Assembly: GCA_023231445.1 (NCBI GenBank)
Contig: JALNVF010000183.1
Location: 1-5,023, forward strand
Source: Treponema sp.
GTDB taxonomy: Bacteria > Spirochaetota > Spirochaetia > Treponematales > Treponemataceae
DNA: 5,023 nt
Reading direction: 5' to 3'
A program made the position numbers and the translations under genes. The notes beneath the pieces are model-generated. The model did not search any database and was not told where the DNA came from. It saw only the letters and a program-made list of their open reading frames with translations. Position 1 is the stretch's first letter, and each line of letters starts with the position of its first letter. This document shows positions 1 to 4,198 of the stretch, piece after piece.

Positions 1-348
1 AATCCTTCTAAACAGGATTATGTCAGACAGCTGGCAGCAGCCGAAGGAGGCATTATGGAAGCACAGAAGACACTTGATAAGATAAGTACCGACTGGGTGC
101 TCTGGAAGCGGGAGCTTGACAGGGACATTATTGAAAGCGACCGGAAAACTGAAATGCGGTATATACAGGAGCAGGGACTGGAAAAGGGGCTGAAGAAAGG
201 CATTAAACAGGGCATGAATCAGGGAAGGCAGGAAGGAACGAAGCAGGCAAAACGGGAAGATGCGCGCAATATGAAAAAAGCAAATATTCCGGCTGCTACC
301 ATAGCGCAGTGTACCGGTTTGTCGGAAGAGGAAATTGCACAATTATAA
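1..348 (+). CDS. Rpn / PDDEXK_2 family nuclease, C-terminal part (copy 1, enters from left edge)
   Basis: The frame is open from base 1, so this is the end of a longer gene whose start lies outside the window. It begins NPSKQDYVRQLAAAEGGIM, the segment that follows the nuclease fold in PDDEXK_2 'putative transposase' proteins. Then comes a helical, charged region (DKISTDWVLWKRELDRDIIE) and a tail with glycine every four residues (GLEKGLKKGIKQGMNQGRQEG). The end is a small helical module, ARNMKKANIPAATIAQCTGL..EEIAQL. Rpn proteins are DNA endonucleases linked to RecA-independent recombination and phage defence; the catalytic part is not visible here. A nearly identical but broken copy lies at 3238-4090 and a third fragment at 4701-4933. 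Family assignment is firm. Whether the whole gene is intact cannot be judged. Confidence 0.85.
   Translation, partial: NPSKQDYVRQLAAAEGGIMEAQKTLDKISTDWVLWKRELDRDIIESDRKTEMRYIQEQGLEKGLKKGIKQGMNQGRQEGTKQAKREDARNMKKANIPAATIAQCTGLSEEEIAQL
44..50 (+). promoter_or_regulatory. Strong internal Shine-Dalgarno in Rpn copy 1
   Basis: AAGGAGG lies four bases before an in-frame ATG at 55. It is a near-perfect anti-SD match inside coding sequence, where it encodes part of A-E-G-G. It sits at the same protein position as the internal sites at 2808-2814 and about 3784-3792, which argues for retained function rather than chance. Confidence 0.55.
55..348 (+). CDS. Candidate RpnS-like small protein translated from inside Rpn copy 1 (97 aa)
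   Basis: This is an in-frame internal start (MEAQKTLDKISTDW) directly behind AAGGAGG at 44-50. The product would be the Rpn C-terminal domain alone: a charged helix, a G-x-x-x repeat helix and the terminal EEIAQL module. For E. coli Rpn genes it is published that such separately translated C-terminal domains (RpnS) bind and inhibit the full-length toxic nuclease (RpnL). Here the assignment rests on the ribosome binding site, the in-frame ATG and conservation of both in other copies. It nests wholly inside the 1-348 reading frame and needs no promoter of its own if the parent mRNA is made. Translation from this site is inferred, not shown. Confidence 0.45.
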   Translation: MEAQKTLDKISTDWVLWKRELDRDIIESDRKTEMRYIQEQGLEKGLKKGIKQGMNQGRQEGTKQAKREDARNMKKANIPAATIAQCTGLSEEEIAQL

Positions 349-531
349 ATACACGGGAAAACAGAATGGCGGAATAAGAAGTGTTTGAATCCTTATCTCC
401 CCCAGAACTTGACTCTCTTCTATATCCAGAAAGTTAACTGCTGTAAAGATATGCTGATCAAATTACAAATAAATTCTGTAGAAAATATCCTTCCAAAAAA
501 TTATTGTATTTTCAGTACCGGCAGAGTTAGC
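349..531. other. Spacer between Rpn copy 1 and the antitoxin promoter
   Basis: No recognisable gene, RNA gene or clear terminator. The frame of Rpn copy 1 stays open past its TAA for 71 further codons (349-561), ending at TAG 562-564. That stretch shows no family resemblance, and the only ATG in it (451) has no Shine-Dalgarno. It may be decayed coding sequence. The 3' part becomes AT-rich towards the antitoxin promoter. Confidence 0.4.
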
Positions 532-561
532 TTGCTGTTTGCAAGGTATTGTCATACAATA
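532..561 (+). promoter_or_regulatory. Promoter with overlapping palindromic operator for the RelB-type antitoxin
   Basis: A -35 box TTGCTG (532-537) and a -10 box TACAAT (555-560) are separated by exactly 17 bases. A 6-bp inverted repeat, TATTGT-CAT-ACAATA (547-561), covers the -10 box. RelB/DinJ antitoxins repress their own operon by ribbon-helix-helix binding to such palindromes, so this is the likely autoregulatory site. Transcription would start near 566-568, practically on the antitoxin ATG at 567, which suggests a leaderless mRNA. Confidence 0.6.
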
Positions 562-566
562 TAGAT

Positions 567-872
567 ATGGCACGAACAGCAAATATTTTTGCCCGGGTTA
601 AACCGGAAGTAAAAGAACAGGCTGAAGAAGTCTTCGATAAATTGGGCATACCTATGTCTAATGCGCTAGATGTATTTCTCAGACAGGTAATTTATCAGCA
701 GGGAATTCCTTTTGATATGAAGTTACCTGTATCTTTACCGTTGAATATAAACTCATTATCCGAGGAACAGTTTAACAAAGAAATAAATGCCGGTGTTGCA
801 GATATTGAAGCAGGACGTGTAATTTCTGCAGAGGATGTCCGTAAAGAAATGAGCCGGAAATATACAATATGA
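567..872 (+). CDS. RelB/DinJ family type II antitoxin
   Basis: A 101-residue protein starting MARTANIFARVKPEVKEQ. The N-terminal strand ANIFARV and the following helices (KEQAEEVFDKLG, SNALDVFLRQVIYQQG) form the ribbon-helix-helix DNA-binding fold of RelB/DinJ proteins. GIPFDMKLP is the usual link to the toxin-binding C-terminal half, which ends AGRVISAEDVRKEM. It would neutralise the partner toxin and repress its own promoter at 532-561. I chose ATG 567 because family members start M-A-x-T-A-N-I. A TTG at 549 would add six residues, but it lies within the operator and its AAGG is only two bases away. There is no Shine-Dalgarno before 567, which fits a leaderless transcript. The stop overlaps an ATG at 869 (ATGA), the usual coupling to a toxin gene. 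The antitoxin looks intact although its toxin is broken. Confidence 0.88.
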   Translation: MARTANIFARVKPEVKEQAEEVFDKLGIPMSNALDVFLRQVIYQQGIPFDMKLPVSLPLNINSLSEEQFNKEINAGVADIEAGRVISAEDVRKEMSRKYTI

Positions 873-1077
873 CGAAGTGGATGCAATTGAACAACTTGAT
901 GAATTTCCATTGCGATATCATATGTATGAGAAAGAACCGTGGAAGTCAAAGGGACTTCGCATACTATCTATAAATAAGTACCTTGCCTTTTATATTCCTG
1001 ATGAAACAAAAAACACCGTAACGATTGTCAGGATAATGTATGGCCGCCGGGATATTAATACTGAGATCAATAAGTAA
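869..1077 (+). pseudogene. RelE/ParE family toxin, N-terminal third deleted
   Basis: The frame from 877 (GTG) reads VDAIEQLDEFPLRY, then EKEPWKSKGLRILSI, YLAFYIPDE and VTIVRIMYGRRDI. This is the C-terminal two thirds of a RelE/ParE-type toxin, the mRNA-cleaving or gyrase-targeting partner of RelB-like antitoxins. Family members are about 100 residues; only 66 codons remain. The missing part is the first strand and helix, about 35-40 residues. The likely original start survives as ATG 869, overlapping the antitoxin stop (ATGA), but its frame (M-T-K-W) differs from the toxin frame and ends at a TAA near 971. An internal deletion close to 877 that also shifted frame explains this. The alternative, translation from GTG 877, lacks a ribosome site and would give half a fold. 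It is most likely inactive, leaving an orphan antitoxin. Confidence 0.8.
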
Positions 1078-1187
1078 GGTAACGCCGGACAGTAGCAGAA
1101 TCAATACTCAGGAGCCCTGCAAGTTCGTTAAAAGAAACTTCAGAACCTACCTGTAAGGCAAGGGCCTGAAGCATTCTTTCAAAAGAG

Positions 1188-1221
1188 GCACTTGCAAAAG
1201 TCAGACGAGTTTTGCAAGTGC
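1188..1221. repeat. Hairpin A (left arm of the ATPase insert)
   Basis: GCACTTGCAAAA at 1188-1199 pairs perfectly with TTTTGCAAGTGC at 1210-1221 (12 bp), with a 10-base loop GTCAGACGAG. It is similar in size, loop length and inner A4/T4 to hairpin C at 1287-1322. Confidence 0.8.
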
Positions 1222-1236
1222 AACCTTAATGTAGAG

Positions 1237-1283
1237 ACAGAAATTTATAAAGATTTGCATAGCAAAGATTTATAAATTTCTGT
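1237..1283. repeat. Hairpin B (central, long stem)
   Basis: ACAGAAATTTATAAA at 1237-1251 pairs perfectly with 1269-1283 (15 bp). The stem continues past a tandem G-A/G-A internal mismatch (1252-1253 against 1267-1268) into a 5-bp TTTGC/GCAAA helix closed by an ATA loop. No T-run follows, so it is not a standard terminator. Confidence 0.8.
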
Positions 1284-1286
1284 AAA

Positions 1287-1322
1287 GCCAATTGTAAAAG
1301 TTAACAGACTTTTGCAATTGGC
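1287..1322. repeat. Hairpin C (right arm of the ATPase insert)
   Basis: GCCAATTGTAAAA at 1287-1299 pairs with TTTTGCAATTGGC at 1310-1322 (13 bp, one T-G wobble), with a 10-base loop GTTAACAGAC. On the minus strand it supplies the TAA (1303-1301) that ends the ATPase frame. Confidence 0.8.
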
Positions 1323-1894
1323 TCAGTATCTGATTTACGCATATCCTGAAATACGAATACGTCTTTGAAAAGGTAACTCGAAACAATATTTTCAGGAAGT
1401 TCACGTTTTTCTTCCGGTTTCGTAACTATTTCAGGATATGCGCCGTATATAAGTCTGCCTTTCAGAAGCCGCTTTTCTTCCAGAGTCCCGTAATAACGGC
1501 ATAATTCCCCGCAGGAAAGCGGGGAAAGCATATATTCATTGATACTGTTTGAAAATTCCAGGGCGGAAGAACCGGTAACAGCAACCTGGACGCCGGAAAA
1601 ATTTTCAGCCATAAGTTTTATTGTTATTCCAATATCTTTTATGCGCTGAGCTTCGTCTATAATGATAAGTTCGGCATTACCGGCCAGATTCTTTAATCGT
1701 GTTGAAGTAGCATTCTGGAGTATTTCACGGATATCCGGTTCGTCGCAGTTCCAGAACAACGCCCGTTTCCCTCTTTTCTGCAGAACGGATTTCAGCAGTG
1801 TTGTCTTACCGACCTGACGCGGTCCGACAAGTACGATAATTTTGCCCTTTGGAAGTTTTTCAAGAATTGTTTTTTCAAGTAGTCTTTCTATCAT

Positions 1895-2138
1895 AATATA
1901 ATGGTATGATAAATTACGATTATAATCATGAATTGCTATGCTTGAATAAGCGGAACCAAAAACCTTCGAACCGGCTGGAGACAGATTTTTATCGGACAGC
2001 CGTACATCATCTACACAAAAGATTTCAGACGTGCGGACGACATAGTCTGCCTTCCGGTTTATATGGCTGTATTTTTATGATTCCGGGAAAAACTGCATGT
2101 TTTTGCACTTTGCTGACAATACTACAGCAGAGGTATTC
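1895..2138. other. Divergent spacer between the ATPase and the intact Rpn gene
   Basis: AT-rich near the ATPase start, with a perfect 10-bp palindrome GATTATAATC (1918-1927) that contains TATAAT on both strands. It could serve either gene as a -10 box, but no good -35 box is seen, so the promoter is tentative. From 1946 to 2080 the plus strand is open (TGWRQIFIGQPYIIYTKDFR then ADDIVCLPVYMAVFL) without a start codon. It may be a remnant of an unidentified gene; I do not recognise it. Confidence 0.35.
2129..2133 (+). promoter_or_regulatory. Shine-Dalgarno deciding the start of the intact Rpn gene
   Basis: AGAGG (within GCAGAGG) lies five bases before ATG 2139. The upstream in-frame ATG at 2097 has no comparable site, so 2139 is preferred. 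Confidence 0.6.
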
Positions 2139-3206
2139 ATGAAAAAACAGGAACATACCCTTTCATGCAGCAGAGGATCTGATGAACTCATCAGCCGGAA
2201 CATCGCACAGGGAAAAGAGCTTGATATCCGCTGCGATGTTGTCTTTAAATCGCTGTTCAGTAAAAAAACATCGGAATCAAACGGTGCACTCTGCTGGCTG
2301 CTGGGTGCAGTGACCGGACAAAAAGTTAAAACCGCAGAAGTCATGAACAGTGAAACAACATCGGATATGCTCACCCAGAAAGTAATCCGTATGGATATAA
2401 AATGCCGCTTCTGCGGGGGACAGCTTGCGGATATTGAGATGCAGAAAAAAGATACCGGAGACGTTGATGAGCCGCGGAAACGGATGAACTATTATAATGC
2501 CCGGCTCATGGCAGGACAGATTGAATCCGGAGAACGGGCAGATAAAATGGCAGACTGCCATCAGATAACGTTTCTTGATTACCGGGAATTCAATGACGGA
2601 GAATATTATCATCAGATCAGGCAGTATGACCAGTACGGAAACTTATACGACGGAGGATTCCAGCTGCATTTTTTCGAACTGGTAAAACTGAAAACGATAC
2701 TGCGTAAGCCGGTGGCGGAGTTGTCCGATGCAGAAATCTGTGGTATCTTTTTAAAGTACGAGGGAATACCGGAATACAGTGATAAACTCAATGAAATCTA
2801 TAAATGCAAGGAGGGTGTACGAATGGCAAAGAATGCGTTGAACAAAATGAGCAGGGACTGGAAGGAATGGGCACAGCAGGAAACACGGCTGCGGTATGAA
2901 ACGGATTATATGCTTGCGCAGATACACCAGAAGCATCTGGCAGAGAAAGCGATAAAAGAAGGACATGAAAAAGGACTCCGGGAAGGCCGGGAGGAGGGGC
3001 TTCGGCAGGGAATACAGGAAGGTATAAGTCAGGGTATAAGTCAGGGTATAAGTCAGGGTATAAGTCAGGGTATAAGTCAGGGAGCAGAACAGGCAAAGCG
3101 GGAAAATGCACGCAATATGAAAAAAGACGGGCTTGCTGTTTCAAAAATAGCTGAATATACCGGCCTTTCGGAAGAGGAAATCGCACAATTAAAAATGAAC
3201 TTCTGA
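2139..3206 (+). CDS. Rpn / PDDEXK_2 family recombination-promoting nuclease, intact
   Basis: A 355-residue protein, about the usual length. The PD-(D/E)XK nuclease domain covers roughly residues 25-230. ELDIRCDVVFKSLFS (27-41) is the N-terminal family motif, followed by ALCWLLGAV, then the catalytic strand pair with Asp86 (RMDIK) and Glu100-x-Gln102 (ADIEMQ), the E-x-Q form seen in this family. Next come RMNYYNARLMAGQI, the HQITFLDYREF strand and the helical FELVKLKTI segment. The C-terminal part (229-355) has a charged helix, a glycine-every-four repeat helix with GISQ five times, and the ending ARNMKKD..TGLSEEEIAQL. Family members nick or cleave DNA, promote recombination and act in phage defence; the label 'transposase' is historical. 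Start 2139 is chosen for AGAGG at 2129-2133; ATG 2097 would add 14 residues. It is the only copy here with all catalytic residues. A broken tandem copy starts 31 bases after its stop. Confidence 0.88.
   Translation: MKKQEHTLSCSRGSDELISRNIAQGKELDIRCDVVFKSLFSKKTSESNGALCWLLGAVTGQKVKTAEVMNSETTSDMLTQKVIRMDIKCRFCGGQLADIEMQKKDTGDVDEPRKRMNYYNARLMAGQIESGERADKMADCHQITFLDYREFNDGEYYHQIRQYDQYGNLYDGGFQLHFFELVKLKTILRKPVAELSDAEICGIFLKYEGIPEYSDKLNEIYKCKEGVRMAKNALNKMSRDWKEWAQQETRLRYETDYMLAQIHQKHLAEKAIKEGHEKGLREGREEGLRQGIQEGISQGISQGISQGISQGISQGAEQAKRENARNMKKDGLAVSKIAEYTGLSEEEIAQLKMNF
2808..2814 (+). promoter_or_regulatory. Strong internal Shine-Dalgarno in the intact Rpn gene
   Basis: AAGGAGG lies eight bases before an in-frame ATG at 2823. 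It encodes K-E-G just ahead of the C-terminal domain, the same place as in copies 1 and 2, although the surrounding protein sequence differs. Confidence 0.55.
2823..3206 (+). CDS. Candidate RpnS-like intragenic antitoxin inside the intact Rpn gene (127 aa)
   Basis: In-frame internal ATG (Met229 of the large protein) behind AAGGAGG. The product, starting MAKNALNKMSRDWKEW, would be the C-terminal domain alone: a charged helix, a repeat helix (GLREGREEGLRQG, then GISQ x5) and the terminal ARNMKKD..GLSEEEIAQL. It aligns in layout with MEAQKTLDKISTDW of copies 1 and 2. Published work on E. coli Rpn genes shows that such internally translated C-terminal proteins block the toxicity of the full-length nuclease. 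That work also found that a dimerising helix with four-residue repeats varies in copy number between strains; the GISQ array fits that description. The function is transferred from those homologues. The sequence itself shows only the ribosome site, the start and the conserved position. Confidence 0.5.
   Translation: MAKNALNKMSRDWKEWAQQETRLRYETDYMLAQIHQKHLAEKAIKEGHEKGLREGREEGLRQGIQEGISQGISQGISQGISQGISQGAEQAKRENARNMKKDGLAVSKIAEYTGLSEEEIAQLKMNF
3021..3080 (+). repeat. Five perfect 12-bp tandem repeats (GISQ codons) in the Rpn tail
   Basis: GGTATAAGTCAG is repeated five times without a mismatch, encoding Gly-Ile-Ser-Gln in the Rpn frame. Degenerate units flank it (GGAATACAGGAA at 3009-3020, GGAGCAGAACAG at 3081-3092), so the 12-base period is wider than the perfect core. 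Because 12 is a multiple of three, slippage would change helix length but not the frame. Confidence 0.95.
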
Positions 3207-3214
3207 AGCGAATT

Positions 3215-3239
3215 ATCTACAGGAGGTTCTCCTGTAGAT
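3215..3239 (+). promoter_or_regulatory. Hairpin burying the ribosome site and start of Rpn copy 2
   Basis: ATCTACAGGAG (3215-3225) pairs perfectly with CTCCTGTAGAT (3229-3239) around a GTT loop, 11 bp. The left arm and first loop base hold AGGAGG (3221-3226), and the right arm ends in the first two bases of ATG 3238. No T-run follows, so a simple terminator is less likely than translational occlusion; it might also end or protect the upstream Rpn mRNA. Confidence 0.55.
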
Positions 3240-3594
3240 GAATGCTGATGAAAAGTTAAACAAGTACCGTCTTTCCCGAACGCTCTTTTGGATCCGTGTC
3301 ATGACGAAGTCTTCAAAGCACTGTTTACAAACGAATCTGAGGAATCGCACACAGCACTCCGCTGTTTCCTTACAGCCGTCCTGCACAAAGAGGTAAAAGA
3401 CGTACAGTTACGTCCCAATGAACCGCCCGTAACAGACGACAGCGACAAAGGTATCAGGTTCGACGTTTCGTGTACGCTCAACGACAGGAAAACAGCCAAC
3501 ATCGTTCCCTTAACAAATAATCAAAGCGCAGGAAGCGCGTTACCGTTCTGCGAATGCGTTCCGCCACAAATATCTGCTTAAAAAGCATTTGCAT

Positions 3595-3628
3595 CCTTAC
3601 AAAAGTACACGGATGTACTTTTGTAAGG
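3595..3628. repeat. Hairpin D inside Rpn copy 2
   Basis: CCTTACAAAAGTACA (3595-3609) pairs perfectly with TGTACTTTTGTAAGG (3614-3628) around CGGA, 15 bp. On the minus strand it starts GAGCCTTACAAAAGT, resembling the GAGCCAATTGCAAAAGT end of the ATPase insert. It sits where the Rpn middle is missing, so it may be a relic of a related element. Confidence 0.7.
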
Positions 3629-3796
3629 CTCATACAGACTGTCATATTCCTTGAGCTGCCGAAGATAGACGCACTGGGAGACGTGCCGCCGGAAAGCTTG
3701 AATTCGGAGCAGAAAGGGTGTAAGTTTTTTCTGGATGCGGATAATCCTTGTAAACACGACTATGTTAACAAACTGGCTATAGAAGGAGGAGGTATT

Positions 3797-3973
3797 ATGG
3801 AAGCACAGAAGACACTTGATAAGATAAGTACCGACTGGGTGCTCTGGAAACGGGAGCTGGACAGAGACATTATTGAAAGCGACCGGAAAACTGAAATGCG
3901 GTATGTACAGGAGCAGGGACTGGAAAAGGGGCTGAAGAAAGGCATTAAACAGGGCATGAATCAGGGAAGGTAG
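3797..3973 (+). CDS. Truncated RpnS-like internal reading frame of Rpn copy 2 (58 aa)
   Basis: ATG 3797 is preceded by GAAGGAGGAGG (3782-3792), a doubled Shine-Dalgarno four bases away. The frame starts MEAQKTLDKISTDW like copy 1 but ends early at the amber codon 3971-3973, after KQGMNQGR. It would lack the terminal EEIAQL module. It might still be translated as a short fragment; function is doubtful. By my count this ATG-to-TAA stretch (3797-4090) differs from copy 1 (55-348) at only 7 of 294 bases, one of them the amber change. Confidence 0.3.
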   Translation: MEAQKTLDKISTDWVLWKRELDRDIIESDRKTEMRYVQEQGLEKGLKKGIKQGMNQGR

Positions 3974-4090
3974 GAAGGAACGAAGCAGGCAAAACGGGAA
4001 GATGCGCGCAATATGAAAAAAGCAAATATTCCGGCTGCTACCATAGCGCAGTGTACAGGTTTGTCGGAAAAGGAAATTGCACAATTATAA

Positions 4091-4198
4091 ATAGACAGCA
4101 GGTAGAACATGCCTCCTGTTGCTCTAAACTTACAACGAAGACGGCATTATCATGCAATGTACTTCTTCTGTTGCAGCCATTCCTTCCATCCGTAAATA
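4091..4198. other. Spacer between Rpn copy 2 and the IS110 remnant
   Basis: No gene seen. It probably contains the 3' end of the IS110-family element that lies on the minus strand from 4199. A weak imperfect hairpin (ACAGCAGG near 4094 with CCTCCTGT near 4112, one mismatch) is present without a T-run. Confidence 0.3.

Larger units (their letters stand above)
1184..1324. mobile_element. 141-bp MITE-like palindromic element inserted in the ATPase gene
   Basis: The insert is defined by continuity of the ATPase on both sides (KSDT then FERML). Its ends are inverted copies: the plus strand from 1185 reads GAGGCACTTGCAAAAGTC, and the minus strand from 1324 reads GAGCCAATTGCAAAAGTC, 16 of 18 matching. 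Each end is itself a hairpin (1188-1221 and 1287-1322), and a third long hairpin fills the middle (1237-1283). It has no coding capacity. One A flanks each side, so any target duplication would be very short. This is consistent with a non-autonomous palindromic element moved by a transposase in trans. I do not recognise a named family. Confidence 0.6.
1079..1894 (-). pseudogene. AAA_14 / DUF4143-type ATPase, truncated and interrupted
   Basis: Read on the minus strand from ATG 1894-1892. Walker A is GPRQVGKT (residues 24-31), Walker B ELIIIDEAQ (75-83), sensor-like VAVTGSSALE (104-113), then SPLSCGEL and GAYPEIV. These are the marks of the AAA_14 P-loop ATPases that normally carry a C-terminal DUF4143 nuclease-like domain, about 380-400 residues in all; their role is poorly known. 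After RKSDTE the frame enters a 141-bp insertion (1184-1324) and stops at TAA 1303-1301. Beyond the insertion the protein resumes in the same frame as FERMLQALALQVGSEVSFNELAGL and runs to ATVRRY near 1079. There it meets the end of the toxin pseudogene, so most of the C-terminal domain is absent. Removing 1184-1324 gives a continuous KSDT-FERML, the usual family sequence. The 197-residue N-terminal piece could still be translated but is unlikely to work as the family does. Confidence 0.82.
3238..4090 (+). pseudogene. Rpn / PDDEXK_2 nuclease, copy 2, disrupted by frameshift, internal deletion, hairpin and amber codon
   Basis: The gene starts MNADEKLNKYRLSRT from ATG 3238, then needs a frame change near 3280-3288 to reach LDPCHDEVFKALFTN, PNEPP and IRFDVSCTLNDRKTANI. 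The family sequence would continue with E-M-Q, but after ANI (about 3503) it turns into unrelated residues and stops at TAA 3579-3581. The Glu-x-Gln and roughly 90-100 following residues are missing. A 15-bp hairpin (3595-3628) lies at the scar. The gene resumes in a third frame from about 3638 as TVIFLELPKIDALGDV, FFLDADNPCKHDYVNKL and the C-terminal domain. TAG at 3971-3973 replaces the CAG found in copy 1, and the rest to TAA 4088-4090 is still recognisable (ARNMKKAN..EKEIAQL). No catalytic nuclease can be made. Confidence 0.85.

Noticed and set aside
549..566. TTG 549 as the antitoxin start
   Set aside because: It lies inside the palindromic operator, its AAGG is only two bases away, and family members start M-A-x-T-A-N-I as from ATG 567.
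2097..2138. ATG 2097 as the start of the intact Rpn gene
   Set aside because: No good ribosome site; the added residues are not family-like; ATG 2139 has AGAGG five bases upstream.
1906..2142. Plus-strand open frame of 78 codons
   Set aside because: No family resemblance or ribosome site, cysteine-rich odd composition, and it overlaps the start of the intact Rpn gene.
3009..3092. CRISPR-like array
   Set aside because: The units are 12 bp and directly adjacent without spacers, and they encode an in-frame peptide repeat.
2788..3186. Minus-strand open frame with a repeated Tyr-Pro-Asp-Leu motif
   Set aside because: It is the antisense reading of the 12-bp repeat and the Rpn tail; the Rpn frame explains the sequence.
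3554..3973. Plus-strand frame taken as an independent gene from ATG 3554
   Set aside because: Its first 25 or so residues come from scar and hairpin sequence; the rest is simply the end of Rpn copy 2.
3578..4084. Minus-strand open frame of 168 codons
   Set aside because: Antisense shadow of Rpn copy 2, without family signature.
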